A stretch of 47,733 nucleotides of DNA from an uncultured Collinsella sp. (GTDB lineage: Bacteria; Actinomycetota; Coriobacteriia; Coriobacteriales; Coriobacteriaceae). The stretch lies in assembly GCA_905210085.1 (NCBI GenBank), contig CAJLVJ010000009.1, positions 1 through 47,733 of the forward strand, given 5' to 3'. The notes below the pieces were generated by a model. That model was not told where the DNA came from and ran no database searches. It saw nothing but the letters and a program-made list of their open reading frames with translations. A program made the translations under genes and the position numbers. The stretch's first letter is position 1. Every line of letters starts with the position of its first letter. This document shows positions 1-8,043 of the stretch, piece after piece.

Positions 1-382
1 CCTCGCCCTCGACGTTCTCGCCGGAGTTGAACTTCTCCTCGATGCGGTTCCAAGCACGCTCGTACTCGGCACGCTTCTTGGACAGGACCAGACGACCGTC
101 CTTGTCCTCCTTCTGAAGAACCAGAGCCTCGATGGGATCACCGAGTGCAACGATGTCTGCAGGGTTAGCGTCCTTGCGGATGGACAGCTCGCGGACCGGG
201 ATAACGCCCTCGGACTTGAATCCGATGTCAACGAGCACCTCGTCATGCTCGATCTTAACGACAGTGCCGTTAACGAGATCGCCCTCATCAAAGTCGGTAA
301 TCGTACCGTCGATGAGGTTGTTCATCTCCTCCTCATTGACATCGTCAAGAGAGAAAATGGACGAGTTCTGAATCTCACTCAA
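1..382 (-). CDS. rpsA: 30S ribosomal protein S1, N-terminal part (cut by window edge)
   Basis: Only the first 127 codons are inside the window. The product is the large RNA-binding protein of the 30S subunit that helps load mRNAs. After an acidic leader (LSEIQNSSIFSLDDVNEEE) the sequence enters a typical first S1 repeat, GTVVKIEHDEVLVDIG, followed by the inter-repeat stretch RLVLSKKRAEYERAW. The start is taken as TTG at 382 because AAAGGGG lies 7 nt upstream, no other start codon precedes it in frame, and the next in-frame ATG is codon 20, too close to the S1 fold. The gene is divergent from the HAD gene at 698. The family call is firm; the TTG start is an inference from the ribosome binding site. 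Confidence 0.93.
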   Translation of the reverse strand, partial: MSEIQNSSIFSLDDVNEEEMNNLIDGTITDFDEGDLVNGTVVKIEHDEVLVDIGFKSEGVIPVRELSIRKDANPADIVALGDPIEALVLQKEDKDGRLVLSKKRAEYERAWNRIEEKFNSGENVEGE

Positions 383-697
383 AGGTGGACCCCTTTCGAA
401 CTACGGGGCCCCGATTGCTAGGACCTACAGAAGGGTGCGACAAGCACACAACGTTTAGGAACACTCGGGAGCCGACAGATACTAATGTGACGCTTATGCA
501 ATCACGTTCGTATAGGTTACGGGGAAATGAGTTCGATTTCAAGCGTGAACTGCGATTTTTTACTCGTGTGGAGACTTTTTCGTAATCTTATGAACACACG
601 TCTCCACAACTTGACGATAACCAGCCGGGCATTTGGCTTTGGGGTAAAGTATCCGGAGCCAACGACTCTAGATCAAATTTACGAGAAAGGTGCCCGC
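383..697. other. Divergent intergenic region rpsA / HAD gene
   Basis: This 315-base stretch holds no convincing gene. It must contain the rpsA promoter (minus strand) and the promoter of the HAD gene (plus strand), but no good -35/-10 pair stands out. A perfect 9-bp inverted repeat (TGTGGAGAC at 567-575, GTCTCCACA at 600-608) surrounds a 24-nt loop and could be a leader hairpin of the HAD transcript or an operator. A TTGACG hexamer at 611-616 has no matching -10 at normal spacing. Confidence 0.4.
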
Positions 698-1456
698 GTG
701 CTCAAAGCAGTCGTTTTCGATATGGACGAGACGCTTCTTAGCATCAACCTCAACGCGTTTATCCTTCGCTATTTTAAGGATGTCTCATCGATGCTCGCTG
801 ATATCGGGCACCGCAGCCGCGGTGGCACGATGGCACGCCTCGGCACCATCCTGGTCGATCTCAACGCCAATCGTCGCAGCGGCACGGACAATCGCACCAA
901 TCTTGAGTTTTACCAAGAAGAGGTTGAGCGCCGGTGCGGCATTTGCCTCTCGGACCCACTCATCTACGAGGCGTTTACCTACTACGAGCGCGAAGTTCTT
1001 CCGTACAAGAACGACGATATCATTAACGCCCACGCCATGCCGGGCGCACACGCCGCGCTCCAGGCCGTACAGGACGCAGGGCTGCGTTGCGCGCTCTTTA
1101 CCAACCCCAGCTTTCCCCAGGGGGCCATCGAGTGCCGCATGGGTTGGGGCGACTTGGCTGACGCTCCCTTTGAGCTTGTCACGCACATGGGAAACGCTAC
1201 TCGCTGCAAGCCCGATGCCACCTACTATCTAGAGCAGCTTCAGGTGATGGGGCTCGAGCCGCACGAGGTCCTTATGGTGGGCAACGATCCCAAGCGCGAC
1301 TTCCCGTCCCCCGATTGCGGCATCCAAACCGCCTTTGTGGGCCAGGGCAAGCCCAGCCGAGCCACCTGGCGCGGAACCATGGAAGACTTCGCCCGCGACT
1401 TTAACGCCGTAGTAGAAGCCTTCTACGAACACCAAATAGCCGACGAACTGTCATAG
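698..1456 (+). CDS. HAD superfamily hydrolase (phosphatase-like)
   Basis: A 252-residue haloacid dehalogenase family hydrolase, probably a phosphomonoesterase of unknown substrate. Motif I is FDMDETLL with nucleophile D8 and D10 near the N-terminus; motif II is the LFTNPSF segment; the motif III lysine is in RCKPDATYY; motif IV is VGNDPKRDF. A helical cap domain fits between motif I and motif II (C1-type layout). The frame is open further upstream, but GTG at 698 is preferred because AGAAAGG sits 7 nt before it and the HAD core begins immediately after. The gene stands alone, convergent with the cysteine desulfidase gene. Substrate cannot be told from sequence. Confidence 0.85.
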   Translation: MLKAVVFDMDETLLSINLNAFILRYFKDVSSMLADIGHRSRGGTMARLGTILVDLNANRRSGTDNRTNLEFYQEEVERRCGICLSDPLIYEAFTYYEREVLPYKNDDIINAHAMPGAHAALQAVQDAGLRCALFTNPSFPQGAIECRMGWGDLADAPFELVTHMGNATRCKPDATYYLEQLQVMGLEPHEVLMVGNDPKRDFPSPDCGIQTAFVGQGKPSRATWRGTMEDFARDFNAVVEAFYEHQIADELS

Positions 1457-1507
1457 GACCCCTCGCTCCAAACAAAATAGCGCCGCAGGTTGAGCATGAG
1501 TCAGCGA

Positions 1508-1605
1508 AAACGCCCCTAAGCGAGCAATGTGCCTTGAAAGAGGAGGGCATAGGCCTTCTGGCCATGCCCGACGATTGAAAGGCAGATTGCCGCTTAGGGG
1601 CGTTT
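1508..1605. repeat. Long nested inverted repeat (structured intergenic element)
   Basis: The outer arms are perfect over 15 bp (1508-1522 with 1591-1605, AAACGCCCCTAAGCG). Inside them GCAAT (1524-1528) pairs with ATTGC (1586-1590), GCCTT (1531-1535) with AAGGC (1579-1583), and an apical hairpin GGGCAT-A-GGCC-TTCT-GGCC-ATGCCC occupies 1545-1569. The whole 98 bases can therefore fold into one long interrupted stem on either strand. It lies between two convergent gene ends. There is no U-tract on the plus side and only a short TTTT on the minus side. It may be a bidirectional terminator, a palindromic repeat element or a small RNA. Confidence 0.6.
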
Positions 1606-1616
1606 GCAGCGTCGAC

Positions 1617-1648
1617 TAGTTACGCGGTTTGGTAAAACCGCGTAACTA
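1617..1648 (-). terminator. Stem-loop containing the cysteine desulfidase stop codon
   Basis: A perfect 14-bp inverted repeat (1617-1630 with 1635-1648) has a 4-nt loop. The stop codon of the cysteine desulfidase gene (1646-1648) is part of the arm. There is no U-tract, so it could act as a 3'-end stabilising hairpin or as a terminator together with the larger element at 1508-1605. Confidence 0.45.
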
Positions 1649-2965
1649 ACATACCTGCGTTTTGCCGATCATGATGTTGAGGATCTCGACGTCGGTATCT
1701 TTCATGCCCACGCGGCCCACGTAGCCCATGCTGGCAATCGTCTGCTCGACGGTATCTTGGATCAGGCCCTCGCCGGCGCGGAAGCCGCGACCCTGCATGG
1801 CCATATCGTGGCCCAGAATCGCCGCATCAACGGCAGCCGAGATCTTGGCGGCACAGCTCGCCTTGGCGCCGTCGCACACGATGCCGCCCACGTTGCCAAG
1901 CGTATTCGAGACCGTCGCGCCAATCTGCTCGCGCGTGCCACCGCACAGCCAGGTAATCGCGGCGCCGGCACCGCACGCGGCGCAAATGGCACCGCAAAAC
2001 GCCGAGAGCGCACCAATATAGCTCTTGATATGCACGGCGATAAGATCGGACAGCATCACGGCGCGCACCAGGCGCTCGTGGTCGCAGCGCAGGTACTCGG
2101 CATACTCCATGACGGGCAATGCGCAGGTAATGCCTTGATTGCCCGAGCCGCACACAATAGCGACCGGCAGCGCGCAACCGTTCATGCGGGCGTCGGACCC
2201 GGCGGCCGCACGGGCGCGGGCACGGCAGGCGACGTCATCGGCACGAGCACCCAGCAGCGTACGACCCACCTCGGCGCCCCAAGCGTGCGCAAGGCCCTCG
2301 GCACTGATCGCGCCATTCAGCTCAATCTGACGCTCAACGGCAGCGCGGGCGTCCTCAATGTCGCCGTCCTCGATAAAGTCGATGATGGACTCAATCGACA
2401 TGGGCGTGTCGGCGTTATCTGCCGCACGCTCGGCCACCACGCGCTCGGCGCAGGCGGCACACTCCCCCGCCGACTTGCCGCATACCGGAATACCGTCGAG
2501 CGTATGGCACGTGACGTTGGTGTGGTGGTCGGTAATCTCGACGACCGCGGTATGGCCCCCGGCCGTCGCAGTCACCTTGATGTAGAGGTTGGGCACACCT
2601 TCGACAAGCGACACATCGCAGTAGCCGGCGTCGGCGAGGAGCTCGGCCACGCGAGCACGGTCTTCATCGTTAACGCTCTCGAGCACCTCGAGCGCGCTCT
2701 TGGCGTCGCCGCCCACGGCACCCAGCACGGCCGCGGCCTCAATACCGTGCAGACCGCCCGAGTTGGGCACGGTCACGCTCTTGACGTTCTTGATGATGTT
2801 GCCCGAGCAGGCAACATCCATATGATCGGGTTCGCAACCAAGCGTCTGGCTCGCCAACGCCGCTGCATAGGCAACGGCAATGGGCTCGGTGCAGCCGAGT
2901 GCACAGACAAGCTCGCGGTTCAAAACATCGCAAAACGCGGCATCGCGAAGAGAATCGGTAGGCAT
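1646..2965 (-). CDS. cyuA: L-cysteine desulfidase (CyuA / UPF0597 family)
   Basis: A 439-residue protein of the serine-dehydratase-alpha-like family that breaks L-cysteine into pyruvate, ammonia and sulfide using an iron-sulfur cluster. The family blocks are clear: LGCTEPIAVAYAAA near residue 23, CSGNIIKNVKSVTVPNSGG near 53, CGSGNQGITCALPVMEYAE in the middle and GGIVCDGAKASCAAKISAA near the C-terminus, with the cysteines expected as cluster ligands. The length matches the family. The ATG at 2965 has AGGAG 6 nt upstream. The gene is monocistronic; a palindrome at 3021-3040 lies in its promoter region. Anaerobic cysteine catabolism fits a gut fermenter. E. coli homologues were once called YhaM/YhaO-linked serine deaminase-like proteins. 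Confidence 0.88.
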   Translation of the reverse strand: MPTDSLRDAAFCDVLNRELVCALGCTEPIAVAYAAALASQTLGCEPDHMDVACSGNIIKNVKSVTVPNSGGLHGIEAAAVLGAVGGDAKSALEVLESVNDEDRARVAELLADAGYCDVSLVEGVPNLYIKVTATAGGHTAVVEITDHHTNVTCHTLDGIPVCGKSAGECAACAERVVAERAADNADTPMSIESIIDFIEDGDIEDARAAVERQIELNGAISAEGLAHAWGAEVGRTLLGARADDVACRARARAAAGSDARMNGCALPVAIVCGSGNQGITCALPVMEYAEYLRCDHERLVRAVMLSDLIAVHIKSYIGALSAFCGAICAACGAGAAITWLCGGTREQIGATVSNTLGNVGGIVCDGAKASCAAKISAAVDAAILGHDMAMQGRGFRAGEGLIQDTVEQTIASMGYVGRVGMKDTDVEILNIMIGKTQVC

Positions 2966-3020
2966 AGGTATCTCCTACTTGTATAACGGACAGGACTCTC
3001 GAAAATAATTAGCTCTTTTA

Positions 3021-3040
3021 TTTGATAACAATGCATCAAA
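3021..3040. promoter_or_regulatory. Palindrome upstream of the cysteine desulfidase gene (possible operator)
   Basis: TTTGAT (3021-3026) and ATCAAA (3035-3040) form perfect 6-bp arms around an 8-nt AACAATGC spacer, in an AT-rich patch 56-75 nt upstream of the cyuA start. A weak promoter, TTGTTA-17-TTATTT on the minus strand, overlaps it. The position suits an operator. The regulator is unknown. Confidence 0.35.
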
Positions 3041-3236
3041 AACCGCAACCATGGTTCCGGCGGACGGCGCTCGAGCACAAATTGGCAGCATTATTCATGA
3101 GAAGCCGATCTTGTTGCATGCTAAAGCGTTTGACCAAAAAACGCCCGAGCGTTTACGCAAGAGTCGCGCTATCATGCAGTCGAACGCGGTAAACACCTTT
3201 AGCATTTGCGCCGCACAGACCAGAGAGGAACCATCC

Positions 3237-3704
3237 ATGAAGATCGGTATCGGTAACGACCACGCCGCCGTCGAGCTCAAGAACATCATCTCCGAGCACC
3301 TAAAGGAGCGTGGCTACGAGGTCGTGAACTTTGGCACCGACACCTCCGAGAGCTTTGACTACCCCATCGCCGGCTACAAGGTGGGTAAGGCCGTTGCCAA
3401 CGGCGACGTCGACCTGGGCATCCTCATCTGTGGCACCGGCGTCGGTATCAGCCTGGCTGCCAACAAGGTAGAGGGCGTGCGCGCCGTCGTGTGCTCCGAG
3501 CCCTTCAGCGCCAAGCTCTCCCGCATGCACAACAACACCAACGTGCTCGCCTTTGGCGCCCGCGTCGTGGGCTCCGAGCTCGCCAAGATGATTGTCGACG
3601 AGTGGCTCGACGCCGAGTTTGAGGGCGGTCGTCACGAGCGTCGCGTTAACCTCCTCAACGAGATCGACCACACGCGCGGCCTCAAGGTCGTCGACGAGGC
3701 CTAA
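3237..3704 (+). CDS. rpiB: Ribose 5-phosphate isomerase B
   Basis: A 155-residue sugar-phosphate isomerase (RpiB/LacA/LacB family) interconverting ribose 5-phosphate and ribulose 5-phosphate in the pentose phosphate pathway. It shows the N-terminal NDHAA (D8, H9), the catalytic cysteine in CGTGVGIS (C65), the SRMHNNTNVLAFGAR segment with H98, and GGRHERRV near the end. The frame is open upstream to 3051, but ATG at 3237 is chosen because AGAGAGGAA lies 7 nt before it and the family N-terminus starts there. A strong terminator follows at 3732. LacA/LacB isomerases are close relatives, but the absence of tagatose genes nearby favours RpiB. Confidence 0.93.
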   Translation: MKIGIGNDHAAVELKNIISEHLKERGYEVVNFGTDTSESFDYPIAGYKVGKAVANGDVDLGILICGTGVGISLAANKVEGVRAVVCSEPFSAKLSRMHNNTNVLAFGARVVGSELAKMIVDEWLDAEFEGGRHERRVNLLNEIDHTRGLKVVDEA

Positions 3705-3731
3705 ACTACTCAGTGCCACAAGCTAACAGCA

Positions 3732-3771
3732 GGGGCCCGCTCGGTACTCATGTCCGAGCGGGCCCCTTCAT
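3732..3771 (+). terminator. rpiB terminator
   Basis: A perfect 13-bp GC-rich stem (GGGGCCCGCTCGG at 3732-3744 with 3754-3766) has a 9-nt loop followed by TTCAT. The U-tract is short, but the stem is strong and it sits 28 nt after the rpiB stop. Confidence 0.75.
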
Positions 3772-3780
3772 AGATTCTGG

Positions 3781-3817
3781 AATAAAAGGGCGCCGCGGAT
3801 GGAGTTCCGCGGCGCCC
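3781..3817 (-). terminator. ndk terminator
   Basis: A perfect 12-bp stem (3788-3799 with 3806-3817) with a 6-nt loop is followed on the minus strand by TTTTATT. It is placed 38 nt after the ndk stop codon and back to back with the rpiB terminator. Confidence 0.85.
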
Positions 3818-3855
3818 AAGCCACACGCTAACAGCTTTAAGGAGTCAAAGCTGGT

Positions 3856-4260
3856 TTAGCCAAAGAAGCGCTTGATCTCGATCTCGGCGTTCTCCAGGCA
3901 GTCGGAGCCGTGAATCACGTTGGCGTTGACATCGACAGCGAAATCGCCGCGAATGGTGCCGGGGGCAGCGTCAAGCGGGTTGGTAGCGCCCATGAGGGTG
4001 CGCATCTTGGAGACAGCGGAGAGACCGGAAACGACCATCTTGACGACCGGACCGCTCGTCATAAAGTCGCAGAGACCGCCAAAGAAGGGCTTGTCCGCCA
4101 GATGGGCGTAGTGCTCCTCGACGGTAGCGCGCTCGAGCGTAGTCATCTCCATGCGCTCGATGACAAGGCCGCTGCGCTCAATGCGGGCAACAATCTCGCC
4201 GATCTTGCGGTCGCGCACGGCGTCGGGCTTAATCATGATGAAGGTCTTCTCGATAGCCAT
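3856..4260 (-). CDS. ndk: Nucleoside diphosphate kinase
   Basis: A 134-residue enzyme that moves the gamma-phosphate of ATP onto nucleoside diphosphates through a phosphohistidine. The protein opens MAIEKTFIMIKPDAV (K11 in KPDAV) and carries the active-site histidine in NVIHGSD (H117), followed by the standard C-terminal helix. Length is normal for bacterial Ndk. The ATG at 4260 is chosen because GAAAGG lies 7-8 nt upstream; the open frame runs 14 codons further without a ribosome binding site. The gene is monocistronic with a strong terminator. Confidence 0.96.
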   Translation of the reverse strand: MAIEKTFIMIKPDAVRDRKIGEIVARIERSGLVIERMEMTTLERATVEEHYAHLADKPFFGGLCDFMTSGPVVKMVVSGLSAVSKMRTLMGATNPLDAAPGTIRGDFAVDVNANVIHGSDCLENAEIEIKRFFG

Positions 4261-4560
4261 AAGGTAGCCTTTCAAGTAGGTTCGCGCGTGCCCAAGTCCC
4301 ATTCCGGCACCCGCCCGGACTGCATCGTAACAGAGTTTTAGCTGCAGTTAAACAAAAAACCGTTTATTGAAACGATACAATTTATTAAAGCGCTCCATAT
4401 GTGTCACTTCTGTTTCGAAGCCCGATTAGAGTACCATCCGACCGCCCATCAACCGCATCGAACAGAGCAGGCGGTCGGTTGCCGCCCGCGAACGTAACCC
4501 CTTCACAACCTGCCCAAAGGTCCTACAGAAGTTCTCGACAAGCCCCTCCCCCATAGCAAC
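4261..4560. other. Intergenic region between ndk and the argH terminator
   Basis: About 300 bases without a convincing gene. The part next to ndk (roughly 4340-4420) is AT-rich and probably holds the ndk promoter on the minus strand. A 9-bp inverted repeat (CCGACCGCC at 4438-4446 with GGCGGTCGG at 4470-4478) with a 23-nt loop is the only structure seen; neither strand gives it a U-tract. Confidence 0.4.
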
Positions 4561-4594
4561 AAAATACGGGCGCCCACATCAGCAGGCGCCCGTA
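4561..4594 (-). terminator. argH terminator
   Basis: TACGGGCGCC (4565-4574) and GGCGCCCGTA (4585-4594) form a perfect 10-bp stem with a 10-nt loop. On the minus strand it is followed by TTTTG. It lies about 50 nt after the argH stop. Confidence 0.8.
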
Positions 4595-4644
4595 AAGTGA
4601 AAACGATTTATCAATAAATGGCCAAAACAGCTTCAGCCAAATCC

Positions 4645-6075
4645 CTACTTTACCCCGTGGCCCATCTCGACGACGTTGGTCAGCGATCCAAACACGCCCT
4701 CGTCGGCAACGAGCTGTGCCTCGGCACGCTGCAGCTGCACGGCAACGGCGGCAGGAGCGGTGCCGCCCTCGGTCGTGCGCGCGGCGACAATCGACGGGAT
4801 GTCGAGCGCCTCGGTAATATCGTGCTCAAAGAGCGGGCTTGCCTCCTGGAACACCTCAAACGGCAGGTCCTCAAGATTGCAGCCGCGCTTCTCGCACATC
4901 AGGACCAGATGGCCCACCACGGCATGTGCCTCGCGGAACGGCAGACCGCGCTTAGCCAGGTAATCGGCAACATCGGTAGCGGCAAGGTGTCCCACGCCGC
5001 ACTCGCGCGCCATGGCATCCTCGTTGACGGTCCACGTCGAAATCATACCGGCCATAACCGACAGGCACTGCATGAGCGTGTGAGCGGTATCGAGCGCGCC
5101 CTCCTTGTCCTCCTGCAAGTCCTTGTTATAAGCAAGCGGCAGGCCTTTCATGGTCACGAGCAGCTGCACCAGGTTGCCATACACACGGCCGCTTTTGCCG
5201 CGGATAAGCTCGGCAAAGTCGGGATTCTTCTTCTGCGGCATGATGGACGAGCCGGTGGAGTAGGAGTCGGAAAGCGTGATAAAGCCAAATTCGGAGCTCG
5301 ACCACAGCACGATCTCCTCGGAAAGACGCGACAGGTGCATCGCCATGACGGAGCCGGCGTAATGCAGATCGAGCAGGAAATCACGGTCGGAAACCGCATC
5401 GAGCGAGTTGGGAATCACGCCCGCAAAGCCAAGTTCGGCAGCCGTCATCTGGCGATCGAGCGGATAACTCGTACCGGCAAGCGCGGCAGCACCCAGCGGA
5501 CAGTTGTCGGCGGCATCAAAGGCGGCCTTCAAGCGTGTAAAGTCGCGCGCGAACATCCAGGAATACGCCAGCAGATGATGCGAGAGCAGCACGGGCTGAG
5601 CGTGCTGCATGTGCGTGTAGCCCGGCAGAATCACCTTGTCGTACTTCTTGGCCGCATCCACCAGCACATGGCGCAGCTCAAGATTGGCCTCCATGAGCTC
5701 CTTGGCCAGCGCCTTGACGCCCAGGCGCGTGTCGGTCGCCACCTGGTCGTTGCGCGAACGCCCGGTATGCAAGCGCTTACCGGCCTCACCGATGCGACGC
5801 GTCAGCTCGCTCTCGATAGACATATGAATGTCCTCGTCGTTGATATCGAAGGTGAAGTTGTCGGCATCGATATCCTGCTCGATTCCGGTCAGGCCCTCGG
5901 CAATCGCCTGCTCGTCCTCGGCACTGATGATGCCCTGGGCGGCCAGCATCTTGGCATGTGCCTTAGAGCCGGCGATATCCTGCTTATAGAGATGTTTGTC
6001 GACCGGCAGCGACGCGCCAAACTCCTGCGTGACCTCGGCCACGCCCGCCTCAAAACGACCGCCCCAAAGAGCCAT
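4645..6075 (-). CDS. argH: Argininosuccinate lyase
   Basis: A 476-residue cytoplasmic enzyme that splits argininosuccinate into arginine and fumarate, the last step of arginine synthesis. It belongs to the fumarase/aspartase superfamily: TGRSRND at 104-110, the histidine-containing THMQHAQP near 155-161, and the flexible-loop signature GSSIMPQKKNP at 275-285. Length is standard. ATG at 6075 (MALWGGRF) is preferred over upstream in-frame ATGs because AAAGGGG lies 8 nt before it and the family starts with this segment. argG lies upstream on the same strand, separated by about 520 bases that contain the argG terminator and a possible small gene, so argH probably has its own promoter. Confidence 0.95.
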   Translation of the reverse strand: MALWGGRFEAGVAEVTQEFGASLPVDKHLYKQDIAGSKAHAKMLAAQGIISAEDEQAIAEGLTGIEQDIDADNFTFDINDEDIHMSIESELTRRIGEAGKRLHTGRSRNDQVATDTRLGVKALAKELMEANLELRHVLVDAAKKYDKVILPGYTHMQHAQPVLLSHHLLAYSWMFARDFTRLKAAFDAADNCPLGAAALAGTSYPLDRQMTAAELGFAGVIPNSLDAVSDRDFLLDLHYAGSVMAMHLSRLSEEIVLWSSSEFGFITLSDSYSTGSSIMPQKKNPDFAELIRGKSGRVYGNLVQLLVTMKGLPLAYNKDLQEDKEGALDTAHTLMQCLSVMAGMISTWTVNEDAMARECGVGHLAATDVADYLAKRGLPFREAHAVVGHLVLMCEKRGCNLEDLPFEVFQEASPLFEHDITEALDIPSIVAARTTEGGTAPAAVAVQLQRAEAQLVADEGVFGSLTNVVEMGHGVK

Positions 6076-6193
6076 GGGATCGTCCCCTTTCATCAAATAC
6101 CAAACGAAGCGCCCAAAGCAATGCGCCATGTCGCTAAAGCGATTTACCAACCGCTAGTTTTGCACATTCCCCACTGCATGCGGGGCCATGTAG

Positions 6194-6364
6194 CTAATTT
6201 GCAAAGAAGTGACGCACCATGCACTTGGCACCCAACGTCTCCCTCCGGATGTTGCCCTGCGAACCGTCAATCCAAGCCTTCAGGCTCATAGGGACGTCCT
6301 CGACCTTTGCAGCATCGAGCTCGGGCGCGAGGGCAAATAAAGCATGCGCGATGACATTGAACAT
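6194..6364 (-). CDS. Candidate small protein, 56 residues, between argG and argH
   Basis: A short open frame, not recognised, that starts MFNVIAHALFALAPE and ends CMVRHFFAN. The support is a good ribosome binding site (GAGGAG, 8 nt before the ATG at 6364) and codon choice resembling the neighbours. It has no obvious signal peptide, no membrane segment and one cysteine. It lies after the argG terminator (6408-6442) and 118 nt before the argH start, so it would be the first gene of an argH transcript or an upstream ORF affecting argH. It could also be a chance frame. Confidence 0.4.
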   Translation of the reverse strand: MFNVIAHALFALAPELDAAKVEDVPMSLKAWIDGSQGNIRRETLGAKCMVRHFFAN

Positions 6365-6407
6365 ATTGGATACTCCTCATATATAGGCGCAAGGCCGACA
6401 AATTGAT

Positions 6408-6442
6408 AGAAAGAGCCCCGCCGGACAACCCCGGCGGGGCTC
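6408..6442 (-). terminator. argG terminator
   Basis: GAGCCCCGCCGG (6413-6424) and CCGGCGGGGCTC (6431-6442) form a perfect 12-bp stem with a 6-nt loop. On the minus strand TTTCT follows. It lies about 155 nt beyond the argG stop, a stretch in which I see no gene. Confidence 0.75.
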
Positions 6443-6597
6443 GGACTCAGCCGCAAGCGCGGCGTCATATATGCGGGCGGAACGTAGGGGCCACCGATGT
6501 TAAGAAGTGTCAGCAAGCATAACGAAAGGTAGGGACCCCGTGCGCCCGTTTTGTATCACGCGGATGGGCCGCGCGGATACCAAGGGAAGGAAAAGCC

Positions 6598-7824
6598 TTA
6601 GGCCTGGGCGGCAGCAGAGCTGGGACCCTGGACCTTTGCCCACGTCTTGAGCGACAGCGTATCGATCTCGATAAAGCCGGCGCTGGCCTTCTCGTCAAAC
6701 GTGGTGTCGCGGTCGTAGGTAGCCAGACCGTAGTCGTAGAGGCTGAAGGGGCTCTTGCGGCCGACGACATGGCAGTTGCCCTTAAAGAACTTCAGGCGGA
6801 CGGTGCCGGTCACGAACTTCTGGGTGTCGGCCATAAAGGCGTCGAGCGCGTTCTTGAGCGGGCTGTACCACTGGCCGTTATACACGGCGGTGGCCCAATC
6901 CTGCTCGAGCTTAATCTTAGTCTTGAGCAAGTCGCCCTCGACGCAAATGTCCTCGAGCGCCTTGTGGGCGGTGATGAGCGTCAGGGCGCCGGGAACCTCG
7001 TAGCACTCGCGGCTCTTAAGGCCCACCAGGCGATCCTCGACCAGATCGAGACGGCCAAAGCCATTGTCGCCCGAAATCTTGTTGAGGGCGATGACGATCT
7101 CGGAGAGCTTCATCTTCTTGCCGTCGACGGCGACAGGCTTGCCGGCCTCAAACTCGATCTCGGTATAGGTCGGGGTGTCAGGCGTGTCCTCGGGGTTCTT
7201 GGTCATAACCCAAGCGTCGTCGAGCGGCTCGTTCCAGGGATTCTCCAGGTGACCGCACTCAATGGCACGACCCCACAGGTTGTCGTCGATGGAGTAGGGG
7301 TTGTCGTTGGCACCCTCGGGAACCGGCACGTTGTGAGCGTGGGCATAGGCGACCTCGTCGGGACGGCACTTCAGATCCCACTCGCGCACCGGGGCGATAA
7401 CCTTGAGCTCGGGGTCGAGGGCCTTGACGGCGGCCTCAAAACGGACCTGGTCGTTACCCTTGCCGGTGCAGCCGTGGGCGACGTAGGTCGCGCCAAACTC
7501 GTGGGCGACCTCAACAAGCTTCTTGGCAAGCAGCGGGCGAGACAGGGCGGAGAGCAGCGGATACTTGTTCTCGTACATGGAGTTTGCGGCGATGGCCTTA
7601 GTCAGGAACTCATCGGAGAACTCGTCGCGCAGGTCGAGTACCTGGCAATCGAGAACGCCCAGGTCGAGCGCCTTCTGCTTCTTGGCATCCAGTCCGGTCT
7701 CTTCCTGGCCCACGTTGCCGCAGACGCAAACGACATCGAGATTCTTCTCGTCCTGGAGCCACTTGACACATACGGATGTATCAAGACCACCGGAATATGC
7801 GAGAACGACTTTTTCCTTGCTCAT
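6598..7824 (-). CDS. argG: Argininosuccinate synthase
   Basis: A 408-residue enzyme that joins citrulline and aspartate using ATP. The N-terminal ATP-pyrophosphatase loop AYSGGLDTS (residues 9-17) is clear, and the rest follows the family through the citrulline/aspartate-binding GKGNDQVRFE block. ATG at 7824 is chosen because AAAGGA lies 7-9 nt upstream; the open frame extends 17 codons further without a ribosome binding site. The gene has a leader of about 375 nt containing an arginine-rich leader peptide and stem-loops (see 7966-8104), implying attenuation by arginine supply. argH follows downstream on the same strand. Confidence 0.96.
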   Translation of the reverse strand: MSKEKVVLAYSGGLDTSVCVKWLQDEKNLDVVCVCGNVGQEETGLDAKKQKALDLGVLDCQVLDLRDEFSDEFLTKAIAANSMYENKYPLLSALSRPLLAKKLVEVAHEFGATYVAHGCTGKGNDQVRFEAAVKALDPELKVIAPVREWDLKCRPDEVAYAHAHNVPVPEGANDNPYSIDDNLWGRAIECGHLENPWNEPLDDAWVMTKNPEDTPDTPTYTEIEFEAGKPVAVDGKKMKLSEIVIALNKISGDNGFGRLDLVEDRLVGLKSRECYEVPGALTLITAHKALEDICVEGDLLKTKIKLEQDWATAVYNGQWYSPLKNALDAFMADTQKFVTGTVRLKFFKGNCHVVGRKSPFSLYDYGLATYDRDTTFDEKASAGFIEIDTLSLKTWAKVQGPSSAAAQA

Positions 7825-7965
7825 GGCTGTTTCCTTTCGCCCTTGGTAGCTAGTTAGAACATCGGTCAGTTGCAAGTCATTTCAAGGTCATATACCGTGC
7901 AATATCAGGTTAAATAGCAAAAATCAGCACATACATGCCCTAGAAACATGCAGCAATGTCGTGCT

Positions 7966-8043
7966 AAAACCCAACGACCTCAAAATGACTCTGTTGAGGC
8001 ATTGCGCCCCATGCGGACAGAGACGATTGTTATCGTCGTCGGG
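7966..8043 (-). promoter_or_regulatory. Putative arginine attenuator in the argG leader
   Basis: The leader ORF at 8030-8104 and the sequence after it can pair in competing ways. GACGAT (8032-8037, inside the last Arg codons) can pair with ATCGTC (8022-8027). CCTCAA (7994-7999) can pair with TTGAGG (7978-7983). CCCGACGA (8036-8043, over the Ser-Arg codons) can pair with TCGTTGGG (7970-7977, one G-U), directly followed by TTTT (7966-7969). The last two would build a terminator-like structure whose 5' arm is covered by a ribosome on the arginine codons. A second T-run follows near 7917-7925. The direction of control cannot be fixed by eye. Confidence 0.55.

Noticed and set aside
3021..3040. FNR/CRP-type box reading of the TTTGAT...ATCAAA dyad
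   Set aside because: FNR sites are TTGAT-N4-ATCAA; here the spacer is 8 nt, so the half-sites are on the wrong spacing.
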